Source of the DNA: Streptomyces sp. SID13031
GTDB lineage: Bacteria; Actinomycetota; Actinomycetes; Propionibacteriales; Kribbellaceae
NCBI RefSeq assembly: GCF_010548305.1
Contig: NZ_JAAGLV010000004.1
Coordinates: 1 to 64,000, forward strand
Direction: 5' to 3'
Length of the DNA: 64,000 bases
The number at the start of each line of letters is the position of its first letter. Position 1 is the first letter of the stretch. Below the pieces are notes generated by a model. The model saw nothing but the letters and a program-made list of their open reading frames with translations. It had not been told where the DNA came from and searched no databases. Below are positions 1 to 8,495 of the stretch, one piece after another. The position numbers were made by a program, and so were the translations under genes.

Positions 1-87
1 GTCGCCCAAGAACTCAACGCCCGACCACGCAAAACACTCGACTGGGACACCCCAGCCGAGCGCTTGCGTGATCTACTCACCACCTAG
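1..87 (+). CDS. IS30-family transposase, C-terminal fragment (cut by window edge)
   Basis: The first 28 codons read as the end of a transposase. The motif LNARPRKTLDWDTPAERL matches the conserved C-terminal LNxRPRKxLxWxTPAE block of IS30-family DDE transposases, and a TAG stop follows. The upstream part lies outside the window, so whether the element is intact cannot be judged. A candidate terminal inverted repeat follows the stop by about ten bases, as expected for the right end of such an element. Confidence 0.8.
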   Translation, partial: VAQELNARPRKTLDWDTPAERLRDLLTT

Positions 88-97
88 AAACCAAGGC

Positions 98-125
98 GGT
101 GTTGCAACGACCCCTTGAAACCGCC
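98..125 (+). repeat. Candidate right terminal inverted repeat of the IS30-type element
   Basis: The sequence GTGTTGCAACGACCCCTTGA lies just after the transposase stop. It has the TGTTGCA...TTGAAA pattern typical of IS30-family ends. The left end is outside the window, so pairing and target duplication cannot be checked. Confidence 0.55.
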
Positions 126-166
126 CAGGCTGGGGGCATCAGTTTTCCGCGCGGTTCGGTCGCGAC

Positions 167-685
167 TCAGTCCGGCGACTCGGCGCTGGGCCGATCAGCC
201 GAGCGGTGTTCTTTGAGGAGTTCCCCGAGCCACTGCTGCAGGGCTTTCAGGTCCCTGGCTGCGGTTTGGGGGATGACCAGTTCTTTGACCCGTACGTCCT
301 TCGGGAGGATCGGGAAGGTGCGGGTGCCGAGTCCGCTGCGGAGTGGGCCGATGAGTCCCACTTCGGACCAGCGGATGGACCTCTTGCGGCCGATGCGTAG
401 TCCGGACTCGTCGACCGTCAACGACGGGTAGCGGGTCGCGAGCCGTGAGGTGGACCAGGCCGTCACGACAGCGGCGATCAGGACGATGAAGAGGGCGAAG
501 AGCGGCCGGGCATCGCCCACTCCCCAGCCCCCGCTCAGCGAGATCGCCTGGGTCACGATAACGATGAGCCAGATGATCCCCAGCTCCCGCAGCACGGCCC
601 GGGGCCGGATCGAGAACACCACCCGCCCGTCGCGCTGCAGCTCGTTCGCCCACGCGTCCGGCGAGCGATCACCCATCACCGTCAC
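167..685 (-). CDS. Membrane protein with bacterial PH domain
   Basis: A 172-residue protein. Two hydrophobic stretches near residues 34-50 and 60-80 predict membrane hairpin insertion. After them comes YPSLTVDESGLRIGRKRSIRWSEV, read in two parts as a PH-like beta strand pattern of the bPH_6 kind (turn-GLRI...I.W.EV). Function is unknown; such proteins are common in Actinobacteria. The GTG at 685 is the longest start; an in-frame ATG at 676 is an alternative. The C-terminal helix LKALQQWLGELLKEHRSADR is duplicated in a remnant 60 bases upstream. Confidence 0.7.
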   Translation of the reverse strand: MTVMGDRSPDAWANELQRDGRVVFSIRPRAVLRELGIIWLIVIVTQAISLSGGWGVGDARPLFALFIVLIAAVVTAWSTSRLATRYPSLTVDESGLRIGRKRSIRWSEVGLIGPLRSGLGTRTFPILPKDVRVKELVIPQTAARDLKALQQWLGELLKEHRSADRPSAESPD

Positions 686-746
686 GACAAACCCCCAGTC
701 TCCGCACCCTGTTCGCGCTAACAGTAGGTGGTACCGGGCGAGCTAC

Positions 747-845
747 TCACCGCTTGCCGCTGGTGCGCTGCTCCTTCAGGAGTTCTTCGAGCCAGCGGGT
801 GAGGGCCGGGACGCTTTTGACGGCTCCCCGGGAGACGCAGGGTGC
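747..845 (-). pseudogene. Remnant C-terminus of a second PH-domain protein
   Basis: Reading the minus strand gives VKSVPALTRWLEELLKEQRT and a stop. This aligns with DLKALQQWLGELLKEHRSAD at the end of the neighbouring 167-685 gene (WLxELLKExR identical). Nothing upstream resembles the rest of that protein. It is best read as the surviving tail of a duplicated, otherwise deleted paralogue. Confidence 0.55.
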
Positions 846-972
846 TGATCCTGACGGGATCCACCGAGGTCGGGGGATTCCCCGGTGGGGCCCTGGGGAT
901 TGGGGTTCTGACCCTGGGATCGGGGGTAATCGCATTCCGGCGGACCTGGTGTGGGGGATATCGTTCGGGGTT

Positions 973-1644
973 ATGGACAACCTGCCCGAGCGCCAGAATC
1001 CGCAGGCTCATCTGCGGGCCTCCGATACCGATCGTGACCAGGTCGTCGAGGTGCTGCGGGACGCGTTGATGACCGGGCGGCTGACGCAGGACGAGCACTC
1101 GGAGCGGCTGGAGCAGACGCTGCAGGCAAGGACGCTCGGCGAGCTCGAACCGATCACCCAGGACCTCGCCGTACCGGGGCAGCCGTTCCAGCCGGTGGCC
1201 GCGGCGGCGCCGTCGAACAGCCCGGTACCGATCGAGGAGCCGGCCAACCCGGCCGACAGTTTCGACACGATGATCGGCATCTTCGGCGGCGGCGAACGGC
1301 AGGGCCGCTGGCGGGTGAAGCGGCGGACCAACGCGTTCTGCCTGTTCGGTGGCTACGACCTGGACATGACGGATGCCGTCTTCGAGGGCCGCGAGGTGAC
1401 GATCTGGGCGTTCGCGATCTTCGGCGGGATCGACATCACCGTCCCGGACAGCGTCACGGTCCGCAACGAGGGCGTCGGCATCTTCGGCGGTTTCGCCGCC
1501 CGCGGTGGCGAGTCCCCTGACCCGAACGCCCCGGTCGTCATCGTCAAGGGCCTCGCCCTCTTCGGCGGCGTCGGCGGCCAGGTCAGCTCCAAGCGGCACA
1601 AGAAGCGCTTCCGTCACCAAGGCGGCCACGGGCAGCTGCACTAG
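973..1644 (+). CDS. DUF1707 and LiaF-like cell-envelope stress protein
   Basis: A 223-residue protein starting at ATG 973. The N-terminal third, with RASDTDRDQVVEVLRDALMT and GRLTQDEHSERLEQTLQART, is a classic DUF1707 (SHOCT-like) domain. The remainder has repeated IFGG turns (IFGGGER, LFGGYDLDM, IFGGIDITV, IFGGFAARG, LFGGVGGQV) as in the C-terminal beta domain of LiaF/VraT-type cell-wall-active antibiotic response proteins. No transmembrane segment is visible, so it is probably cytosolic. Its TAG stop overlaps the stop of the convergent pmt gene by three bases (ctag at 1641-1644). Longer upstream reading has no homology, which supports this start. Confidence 0.8.
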   Translation: MDNLPERQNPQAHLRASDTDRDQVVEVLRDALMTGRLTQDEHSERLEQTLQARTLGELEPITQDLAVPGQPFQPVAAAAPSNSPVPIEEPANPADSFDTMIGIFGGGERQGRWRVKRRTNAFCLFGGYDLDMTDAVFEGREVTIWAFAIFGGIDITVPDSVTVRNEGVGIFGGFAARGGESPDPNAPVVIVKGLALFGGVGGQVSSKRHKKRFRHQGGHGQLH

Positions 1645-3326
1645 ATCCAGGACTTGAACCACATTCGGTTGAGCCAGTCCGGATGCGGTAGCACCTTGTC
1701 GGTCAGGATCGGCCAGATGTAGGCGAAGTTGAGGACGACCAGTACGACGAAGGCGCCGACGACCGCGCTGCCGACCAGCCGGCGCGGGGTGGAGGCCTGG
1801 AGTGCTTGTCTGGCCGGGCCGAGGATCTTGCCGAGCACCATCGACAGCGCCATCACGGTGAACGGGATCATCGTGACGGCGTAGAAGAAGAAGATCGGCC
1901 GGTCGTCGAAGAAGAACCACGGGATCCAGCAGGTCAGGTACCCGACCACCGGTACGCCGAACCGCCAGTCGCGCTGGGCGATCCAGAAGACCAGCGCGGC
2001 GATCAGCGCGAGCACCCCGGCCCACCACAGCAGCGGCGTACCGACGGCGGAGATCACCGAGAGACAGTTCGTCCCGGGCCGCGCGGTGCAGCCGCTGGTA
2101 CCGGGCTTGATGTCGTTGACCGCGTCGAAACCGATCGGGCGGGCGATGATCGGCCAGCCGGCCGGGTGCGAGGAGTACGGGTGGGTGGCCTTCTTGATGT
2201 AGTCGCCGGTGTGGAAGTCCAGAACTTCCTGGTGGTAGTGGATCAGCGACCGGAAGTCGTCCGGTACCACCTTCATCACGCCGTGTGCCGGGTTCTTCGA
2301 CGCATAGTCGTGGTCGTAGGCGTTGTCGTGCAGCAGCCAGCCGGTCCAGGTCGCGGTGTAGGTGATGCCGGCGACGAGCACGATGCTGACGAACGCGGGC
2401 AGGCCGTCGACGAAGACCGACTTGATGAACGGGTGCCGGGCGCCGAGCGCGCGGCGGGCGCCGAAGTCCCAGGCGAAGACGAGGATGCCGAAACCGGCCA
2501 TCACCCAGACGGCCGACCACTTGGTGCCGAGCGCGAGGCCGAAGCAGATGCCGGCCGTGATCCGCCACGGACGGATGAGTAGCCAGCGGCCGATCTTGCG
2601 GCCCTCACCGCGGTGCTCGAGGGAGTCCGCGTGCCGGCGGCGGGTCCAGTCGCGGTCGGCGACCAGGCAGGAGACCGCGGCGACCAGCCAGAAGGCCAGG
2701 AAGATGTCGAGCAGCGCGACCCGGGACATCACGAAGTGCAGGCCGTCGACGGCGAGCAGCAGACCGGCGATGCAGCCGATCAGGGTCGAGCGCGACATCC
2801 GCCGGACGGTCCGGATCACCAGCAGCACGGTCAGCGTGCCGAACAGGGCCGGCATGAACCGCCAGCCGAAGGTGTTCATCCCGAACAGTTGCTCGCCGGC
2901 CGCGATCATCCACTTGCCGACCTCGGGGTGCACGGTCAGGCTCGGGGTGCTCTTGAAGACATCCAGGTTGCCGGCCAGGATCGCCTTGTCGGCGGCCCCC
3001 TCGGGCTGGTCGATGAACTGCCGGGCGTAGCCGAACTTGAGCAGCGAGAACGCGTCCTTGGCGTAGTACGTCTCGTCGAAGACGAACTTCACCGGGTTGC
3101 CGAGGTTCCAGAACCGCAGGATCGCCGCGAACGCGGTGATCGCGAGGGTGGCGATCCAGCCCCCCTCGAAATCCCGCGGCATCGGCGGGTACAGCCGCTC
3201 CTTGAGCGGCGGCAGCCGTCTCCCGAGAACGTCCCGCCCGAGCGTCTCACGCGCGTCGGCATCCGCCCCGGTCACCTCGACAGGCTTCGCGGTGTCGTCC
3301 TCGATCACGGCAGTCACGTCGGCCAT
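1641..3326 (-). CDS. pmt: Dolichyl/polyprenyl-phosphate-mannose protein mannosyltransferase
   Basis: A 561-residue multi-pass membrane enzyme that transfers mannose from polyprenyl-phosphate mannose to Ser/Thr of Sec-exported proteins. The first extracytoplasmic loop holds the catalytic FVFDETYYAKDAFSLL motif with the essential Asp-Glu pair. The luminal block HTGDYIKKATHPYSSHPAGW and the PMT 4TM C-terminal region follow, with about ten membrane segments. The start is ATG 3326 because MADVTAVIEDD precedes a cytosolic N-terminus of normal length. It is divergent from rsmI, the same arrangement as Rv1002c-Rv1003 in M. tuberculosis, where Rv1002c is the mannosyltransferase. Confidence 0.93.
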   Translation of the reverse strand: MADVTAVIEDDTAKPVEVTGADADARETLGRDVLGRRLPPLKERLYPPMPRDFEGGWIATLAITAFAAILRFWNLGNPVKFVFDETYYAKDAFSLLKFGYARQFIDQPEGAADKAILAGNLDVFKSTPSLTVHPEVGKWMIAAGEQLFGMNTFGWRFMPALFGTLTVLLVIRTVRRMSRSTLIGCIAGLLLAVDGLHFVMSRVALLDIFLAFWLVAAVSCLVADRDWTRRRHADSLEHRGEGRKIGRWLLIRPWRITAGICFGLALGTKWSAVWVMAGFGILVFAWDFGARRALGARHPFIKSVFVDGLPAFVSIVLVAGITYTATWTGWLLHDNAYDHDYASKNPAHGVMKVVPDDFRSLIHYHQEVLDFHTGDYIKKATHPYSSHPAGWPIIARPIGFDAVNDIKPGTSGCTARPGTNCLSVISAVGTPLLWWAGVLALIAALVFWIAQRDWRFGVPVVGYLTCWIPWFFFDDRPIFFFYAVTMIPFTVMALSMVLGKILGPARQALQASTPRRLVGSAVVGAFVVLVVLNFAYIWPILTDKVLPHPDWLNRMWFKSWI

Positions 3327-3370
3327 CGTACGGAGAATGCGGTAGCACCGCCTCCCGAGGCGTACCGAAC

Positions 3371-3451
3371 GACAGGAAGTAGTCCTCAGAATCCGGGTCA
3401 GGACCACCTCGCAGGCGGGGACAGCTCCTCCGAGGCGCACTACTTCCTGTC
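3371..3451. repeat. Long-loop palindromic element, copy 1 (pmt-rsmI divergent region)
   Basis: GACAGGAAGTAGT at 3371-3383 is perfectly complementary to ACTACTTCCTGTC at 3439-3451, across a 55-base loop. A related element with the same flanks but a different, still complementary, base pair combination occurs at 43168-43261 (GACAGGACATAGT / ACTATGTCCTGTC). The stem is therefore maintained by compensatory change. Confidence 0.7.
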
Positions 3452-3482
3452 CCTGTGTACGGCGGCTGCGATGATGGCGGGT

Positions 3483-4334
3483 GTGACCGGGCGATTGGTG
3501 TTGGTGGGGACTCCTATTGGGGACTTTTCGGATGCGTCGGCCCGGCTGCGGAAAGTGCTGGCGGAAGTCGACGTGGTGGCCGCGGAGGACACCCGGAGGC
3601 TGAAGCGGCTGACCAGTGAGCTGGCGATCGTGGTCAGCGGGCGCGTCGTCAGCTTCTTCGAGGGGAACGAGCGGCAGCGGACCGATGAGCTGGTCGCCGT
3701 GCTGCTCGAGGGCCAGACGGTGGCGGTGGTGACCGATGCGGGGATGCCGAGCGTGTCGGATCCTGGGTACCGGCTGGTGGCTGCCGCCATTGAGGCCGGC
3801 ATCGACGTCACCGCAGTACCGGGGCCTTCTGCTGTGTTGACCGCGCTGGCGTTGAGTGGGCTGCCGGTGGATCGGTTCACGTTCGAGGGGTTCTTGCCGC
3901 GGAAGTCGGGCGAGCGGACCAAGCGGTTCCAAGAGCTCGCCCGGGAGCAGCGCACGATGATCTTCTTCGAGGCGCCGCACCGGCTGGCCGCCTCGCTCCA
4001 GGACCTGGCCGACGCGCTCGGCAAGGATCGCCGTACTGCGGTCTGCCGCGAGCTCACCAAGACGTATGAAGAGGTCAAGCGGGGCACCGCCGCCGAGCTG
4101 GCCGAGTGGGCCGTCGACGGGGTCCGGGGCGAGATCACCATCGTGGTTGCCGGCGCCGACCCGTCCGCCCGCGAGCTCGGCCCGGAAGAGCTGGCCGCCG
4201 AGGTGGCAGCCGACGAGGAGGCCGGCACACCACGCAAGCAGGCCATCTCGGATGTCGCCAAGCGGTTCGGAGTACCGAAGCGGACCGTGTACGACGCCGT
4301 ACTCGCGGCGAGAGGCCCTGGTAAGACCAGCTAG
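3483..4334 (+). CDS. rsmI: 16S rRNA (cytidine1402-2'-O)-methyltransferase
   Basis: A 283-residue tetrapyrrole-methylase-fold enzyme that methylates the 2'-OH of C1402 in 16S rRNA using SAM. Visible motifs are LVLVGTPIGDFSDAS, AEDTRRLKRL, VTDAGMPSVSDPG, VPGPSA and FEGFLPRK, the standard RsmI set. The start is uncertain: GTG 3483 gives the family-typical VTGRLVLVGTP N-terminus and is preceded by a GATGAT hexamer at leaderless spacing, while ATG 3471 and 3474 are in frame. metG follows after 22 bases. Confidence 0.93.
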   Translation: MTGRLVLVGTPIGDFSDASARLRKVLAEVDVVAAEDTRRLKRLTSELAIVVSGRVVSFFEGNERQRTDELVAVLLEGQTVAVVTDAGMPSVSDPGYRLVAAAIEAGIDVTAVPGPSAVLTALALSGLPVDRFTFEGFLPRKSGERTKRFQELAREQRTMIFFEAPHRLAASLQDLADALGKDRRTAVCRELTKTYEEVKRGTAAELAEWAVDGVRGEITIVVAGADPSARELGPEELAAEVAADEEAGTPRKQAISDVAKRFGVPKRTVYDAVLAARGPGKTS

Positions 4335-4344
4335 CCCGGCGCAC

Positions 4345-4350
4345 TACCCT
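4345..4350 (+). promoter_or_regulatory. Leaderless-type -10 element for metG
   Basis: TACCCT is followed by six bases and then the metG ATG at 4357. The TANNNT-N6/7-start pattern is the usual signature of leaderless actinobacterial transcripts. No Shine-Dalgarno sequence precedes metG, which agrees. Confidence 0.5.
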
Positions 4351-4356
4351 TTATCC

Positions 4357-5928
4357 ATGTCCGAGAAGGCCTTTTACGTCACCACCCCGATCTACTACGT
4401 CACGGCTCCGCCGCACATCGGCAGCGCCTACACGACGGTGGCCGGGGACGTCCTGACCCGTTGGCACGCCCAGCGCGGCGAGCGCAAGTGGTACCTGACG
4501 GGTACCGACGAGCACGGCGAGAAGGTGATGCGCAGCGCTCAGGCGCAGGGTATGACCCCGCAGGAGTGGACGGACAAGCTGGTCGAGGAGGCCTGGAAGC
4601 CGGCCTGGGTCGACGTCGACATCGACTACGACGACTTCATCCGGACCACCGAGAAGCGGCACACCGAGCGGGTCCGCGACTTCTGGCAGACGCTGTACGA
4701 CAAGGGCGACGTCTACAAGGGCGAGTACGAGGGCCTGTACTGCGTCGGCTGTGAGGAGTTCAAGCTCCCCGCCGACATCAAGACCGACGAGGACGGCACC
4801 CAGCGGTGCATGATCCACGGCACCGAGCTGGAGACGGTCTCGGAGACCAACTACTTCTTCCGGCTCTCCGCGTACGCCGACAAGCTGATCGAGCTGTACG
4901 ACTCGCAGCCGGACTTCGTCGCGCCGTCGAGCGCGCGCAACGAGGTCATCTCGTTCGTGAAGCAGGGCCTGCAGGACCTGTCGATCACCCGGTCGACCTT
5001 CGACTGGGGCATCCCGGTCCCGTGGGACGAGGACCACGTCCTCTACGTCTGGATCGACGCGCTGCTCAACTACGTCACCGCCGCGGGCTACGGCACCGAC
5101 CCGGAGCGGTTCGAGGAGCTCTGGCCGGTCGACGTCCACCTGGTCGGCAAGGACATCCTGCGCTTCCACGCGGTGATCTGGCCGGCCATGCTGATGGCCG
5201 CGGGCGTCGCGGTACCGAAGCAGGTCTTCGCGCACGGCTGGCTGCTCGTCGGCGGCGAGAAGATGAGCAAGTCGAAGCTGACCGCGATCGCACCGAAGGA
5301 GATCACCGACCACTTCGGCTCGGACGCCTTCCGGTACTACTTCCTGCGCACGATCCAGTTCGGCTCCGACGGCTCCTTCTCCTGGGAGCACCTGAACGCC
5401 GTCTACACCTCCGAGCTCGCCAACGGCCTGGGTAACCTGGCCAGCCGGATCGCGGCGATGGTGAACAAGTACTTCGACGGCGAGCTGCCCGAGCCCACCG
5501 ACCACGGCCCGGCCGAGCAGGCCCTGGCCGACAAGGTCGCCGAGGTGGTCGCTGCCGCCGAGAAGGCGATCGACAGCTTGGCCTTCCACGACGCGCTGGC
5601 CGCGATCAACGACCTGGTCGGCGCGGTCAACGGTTACGTCTCCGAGCAGGAGCCGTGGAAGGTCGCGAAGGACGAGTCCCAGCAGGCCCGCCTCGCCACC
5701 ATCCTCTACACCTCGGCCGAGGTACTGCGCGCTGTCGCCGTCCTGCACAACCCGACGATGCCCAAGACAGCCGCCAAACTCTGGACCCTCCTCGGCGCCG
5801 AACCCAAACTCGGCCCCCTGAAGGACCAGCGAGTCCAGGAGGCCGGCACCTGGGGCCAACTCCCCGCCGGCTCGGTCCTCGTCAAGGGCGACGCCCTCTT
5901 CCCCCGCCTGGCAGACCCAGAAGCCTGA
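4357..5928 (+). CDS. metG: Methionyl-tRNA synthetase
   Basis: A 523-residue class I aminoacyl-tRNA synthetase charging tRNA-Met and initiator tRNA. It has the HIGH-type motif in APPHIGSAY, the YLTGTDEHG substrate block, a zinc-knuckle-like CVGCEEF...C region and the KMSKSK motif. The C-terminal anticodon-binding helical domain is complete, and no C-terminal tRNA-binding (Trbp111-like) extension is present, as in other actinobacterial forms. ATG 4357 is set by the leaderless promoter and the family N-terminus MSEKAFYVTTPIYY. Confidence 0.97.
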   Translation: MSEKAFYVTTPIYYVTAPPHIGSAYTTVAGDVLTRWHAQRGERKWYLTGTDEHGEKVMRSAQAQGMTPQEWTDKLVEEAWKPAWVDVDIDYDDFIRTTEKRHTERVRDFWQTLYDKGDVYKGEYEGLYCVGCEEFKLPADIKTDEDGTQRCMIHGTELETVSETNYFFRLSAYADKLIELYDSQPDFVAPSSARNEVISFVKQGLQDLSITRSTFDWGIPVPWDEDHVLYVWIDALLNYVTAAGYGTDPERFEELWPVDVHLVGKDILRFHAVIWPAMLMAAGVAVPKQVFAHGWLLVGGEKMSKSKLTAIAPKEITDHFGSDAFRYYFLRTIQFGSDGSFSWEHLNAVYTSELANGLGNLASRIAAMVNKYFDGELPEPTDHGPAEQALADKVAEVVAAAEKAIDSLAFHDALAAINDLVGAVNGYVSEQEPWKVAKDESQQARLATILYTSAEVLRAVAVLHNPTMPKTAAKLWTLLGAEPKLGPLKDQRVQEAGTWGQLPAGSVLVKGDALFPRLADPEA

Positions 5929-5949
5929 GTCGCTAGATAGTTACATTCC

Positions 5950-5975
5950 AGATAGTATCTGTGATGATACTGTCT
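5950..5975. promoter_or_regulatory. AT-rich dyad upstream of the AAA ATPase gene
   Basis: AGATAGTATC at 5950-5959 faces GATACTGTCT at 5966-5975 with one mismatch. It lies in an AT-rich pocket between metG and the ATPase gene. It may be an operator for the downstream gene or a weak metG terminator; no U-tract follows. Confidence 0.4.
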
Positions 5976-6011
5976 TGAACGTAAGTCTTGGGTGATGGGT
6001 GGAGGGTGACC

Positions 6012-7442
6012 GTGGATCGGTTCATCGGGCGTGATCGCGAACTCGGGGTGCTCCGCGAGGCTCTCGATCAGGTTCGGACAGCCGACGGCGCGGTGCAGCC
6101 TGGGCGGTGCATTCTGATCCGTGGCCGTCGCCGGGTCGGCAAATCGAGTCTGGTCGAGGAGTTTCTCCGGCAGTCGGATGCGCCCTCGATGTTCTTCACC
6201 GCCTCCGGTCGCTCGGCCGAGAGCGAGCTGATCGAGCTGGCTGACGTGATCGCCGACTCGGACCTTCCGGGGCGAGAGCTCTTCGCCGAGGAGATGCCGA
6301 ACCAATGGTCGGCTGCGCTCCGGCTGCTGGCCGAGTTGCTGCCCGACGATCAGCCGAGCGTGCTGGTGATCGACGAGGTGCCGTATCTGATGGACCGAGT
6401 CGATGCTTTCGAGGGCGTCCTCCAGCGGACCTGGGATCGATTGCTCAGTCGCAAGCCTGTCTTGCTGATCCTGGTCGGCTCCGACCTGTCGATGATGGAG
6501 GCGCTGAACAGTTACGAGCGGCCGTTCCACCAGCGTGGCCGGGAAATGGTCGTCGGGCCGCTCACCCCCGCCGACCTCGCCGAGATGCTCGGTCTCGAGC
6601 CGGCTGCTGCCTTCGATGCGGCGCTGATCACCGGAGGGCTGCCGCTGATCTGCCGCGAGTGGCGGCGCGGCGCCTCGATCGCAGAGTTTCTCCGGAAGTC
6701 CCTGGGGGATCCGACTTCGGCACTGCTGGTTTCGGCCGAGCGGTCGCTGGCCGCAGAGTTCCCGCCGCAGGCGATGAGTGGGGAGATCCTTCGGGCCGTC
6801 GGGAGTGGCGAGCGGACTTTCAGCAACATCGCCAGAGCCGCCGGCGGGCTGGCGCACACGAGTCTGACCAGAGCGATGCAGGTCCTGATCGACAAACGAG
6901 TGGTGGCGACCGAGCTCCCGGTGTCGCTGCGTCCGTCCAAGGAACGCCGGTACCGGGTTGCCGATCCGTACTTGCGGTTCTGGCTGAAGTTCCTGGATCC
7001 GCACATGGCCGAGATCGAGCGGCTGCGCGGAGATCTCACGCTGGTGCGGATCAAGGAGCAGTGGTCCAGCTGGCGGGGCAGGGCGGTGGAGCCGCTGATC
7101 CGTGAGTCGATCGCGCGGATACTCCCGGTGGGTGACCTCCCGGCAGCTCCGGTGGTCGGTGGTTACTGGACCCGCAGCAACGACGTCGAGATCGACCTGG
7201 TCGGTGCCGATCGTGAGCCGGTGGCGAAGAAGCTGCTGTTCCTGGGGTCGATCAAGTGGCTGGAGAACAGCCGGTTCGACGACCACGACCTGGCCGCTTT
7301 GCAGAAGCATCGTGCGGCTCTGACCGACGATCCACTTCCCTTGGTCGCGGTTTCCCGCACCGGAGTGAGCTGCTCGGGACTCGATGCGGTTCTCGGCCCG
7401 GCGGACCTGCTGGCCGGCTGGTCGGCCAACGGCGACGCTTAG
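6012..7442 (+). CDS. AAA/STAND-like ATPase fused to DUF234 nuclease-like domain
   Basis: A 476-residue protein. FIGRDREL opens an ATPase_2-type domain with Walker A RGRRRVGKSSL (about residues 37-47) and Walker B SVLVIDEVPYLM (about 117-128). A winged-helix region follows (SLTRAMQVLIDKRVV), then a C-terminal DUF234 domain. The latter has NDVEIDLVGAD followed by LFLGSIKW, the spaced D...K pattern of a PD-(D/E)xK nuclease fold. GTG 6012 is chosen because GGAGGG at 6001-6006 gives good spacing. The family (archaeal ATPase plus DUF234) is widespread but poorly characterised. The gene is an accessory insertion after metG. Confidence 0.85.
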   Translation: MDRFIGRDRELGVLREALDQVRTADGAVQPGRCILIRGRRRVGKSSLVEEFLRQSDAPSMFFTASGRSAESELIELADVIADSDLPGRELFAEEMPNQWSAALRLLAELLPDDQPSVLVIDEVPYLMDRVDAFEGVLQRTWDRLLSRKPVLLILVGSDLSMMEALNSYERPFHQRGREMVVGPLTPADLAEMLGLEPAAAFDAALITGGLPLICREWRRGASIAEFLRKSLGDPTSALLVSAERSLAAEFPPQAMSGEILRAVGSGERTFSNIARAAGGLAHTSLTRAMQVLIDKRVVATELPVSLRPSKERRYRVADPYLRFWLKFLDPHMAEIERLRGDLTLVRIKEQWSSWRGRAVEPLIRESIARILPVGDLPAAPVVGGYWTRSNDVEIDLVGADREPVAKKLLFLGSIKWLENSRFDDHDLAALQKHRAALTDDPLPLVAVSRTGVSCSGLDAVLGPADLLAGWSANGDA

Positions 7443-7519
7443 ACCCTGGTCGAAGATTCTTTCCGGGCTAGTCCGGTCGCTGCTACCTTCCAGCGACTCG
7501 ACTCTGGAGGAAATCCGTC

Positions 7520-7894
7520 ATGAAGCTTCCCAGTAAGATTATCACCGGCTGTCTCGTAGCCGGCGCAGTCGCCACTCTCGTCGCGGCCGGGCCGGCACAG
7601 GCCAACGGCCCGGCTCAAGCGAAGGCTCCGGCTCAGGCTGGTGGGCGGGCCATCGGGCAGTACACGTACTCCGGTGGTGGGAACAAGGCTGTCATCACGC
7701 ACCCGACGCTCGACCGGTGCTATGACGTCGCGCTGGTCTCGCCGAGCTCGGCGAACACGACCACCAACGGCACCGATGCCAACGCCAACCTCTATGGCAG
7801 CGATGACTGCTCAGGCGACCCGACTGCCTTCGCCCCTGGCCGCAATGCCCAGGGCTTCGAACACCGCTCGGTGAAGTTCGTCCTCGTCGGCTAG
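7520..7894 (+). CDS. Small secreted protein of unknown function
   Basis: A 124-residue protein with a clear signal peptide (MKLPSK, then hydrophobic IITGCLVAGAVATLVAAG, then AQA cleavage). The mature part begins with AQANGPAQAKAPAQAGG and carries two cysteines (DRCYDV and DDCSGD) that could form a disulphide. GGAGGA ends about eight bases before ATG 7520. No family is recognised. It stands alone and converges with the next gene. Confidence 0.7.
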   Translation: MKLPSKIITGCLVAGAVATLVAAGPAQANGPAQAKAPAQAGGRAIGQYTYSGGGNKAVITHPTLDRCYDVALVSPSSANTTTNGTDANANLYGSDDCSGDPTAFAPGRNAQGFEHRSVKFVLVG

Positions 7895-7941
7895 CACCGA
7901 CGGATCGCGCCGCCCGCGTCAGCCGGGCGGCGCGACCTGGG

Positions 7942-8364
7942 TCACTGGCAGACTTGGATGCCAGGGATCCAGTAGGAGTAGCCGGTGTTGATGTTGGCGT
8001 CCGCGGCGAACCCCTCCGGCCGCCCCGAACCACCTTCCCAGACGACGTAGTCCCACAGATTCGTCGTGCCGTAGTAGCCGGTGACGGACTGGCCGACCTT
8101 CTGGCAAACGATCCGGATCCCGGTCCAGGCAGGTACGGACGCGGCGCTGATCGGGCACCCGGTGGATGCGCAGGAGCGCAGATTCGCGCCGCTGCCGCCC
8201 GTCGTCGCCCAGTACCAGCTTGCGTGCGCCGGGGCGATCGCGATCGCCGTCAGCGCGATCGCCGAGCTGGTGATCGCGGTGAGGCGGCGGACGAGCCGGG
8301 CCTTCGGCTTGCCGCCCGTCGTGGTTGGCACCGCCCGGACTCGACCTCGGAGAAACGGTTTCAT
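7942..8364 (-). CDS. Secreted SH3-like domain protein
   Basis: A 140-residue protein with a Sec signal peptide (RRLTAITSSAIALTAIAIAP, then AHA). The mature part reads ANLRSCASTGCPISAASVPAWTG in two runs, then IVCQKVGQSVTGYYGTTNLWDYV. This is the LNVRSxPSTxC...G..GTxxLWD pattern of actinobacterial SH3 domains, with four cysteines. It probably binds cell wall or extracellular material; substrate unknown. AAGGAG six bases before ATG 8364 decides the start over GTG 8367. Confidence 0.75.
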   Translation of the reverse strand: MKPFLRGRVRAVPTTTGGKPKARLVRRLTAITSSAIALTAIAIAPAHASWYWATTGGSGANLRSCASTGCPISAASVPAWTGIRIVCQKVGQSVTGYYGTTNLWDYVVWEGGSGRPEGFAADANINTGYSYWIPGIQVCQ

Positions 8365-8495
8365 CACTTGCTCCTTACCTCGGTGATTGACGTTTTCAGC
8401 GTTGGCCGATGGACGTCAGCGAGGAAGGGGGGCCGCCCGGGCCGTCCGACGACGTACGGGTTCGGCTTGTCGGCCGTACGGCGCCGTACACCCGC

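Noticed and set aside
2613-3470. N-terminal extension of rsmI reaching back to 2613
   Set aside because: It covers the pmt gene in antisense and has no similarity to RsmI; the family N-terminus begins at VTGRLVLVGTP.
4351-5859. 502-residue open frame antisense to metG
   Set aside because: Composition is low-complexity Val/Leu/Asp/Arg, typical of a shadow of a GC-rich gene; metG is intact on the other strand.
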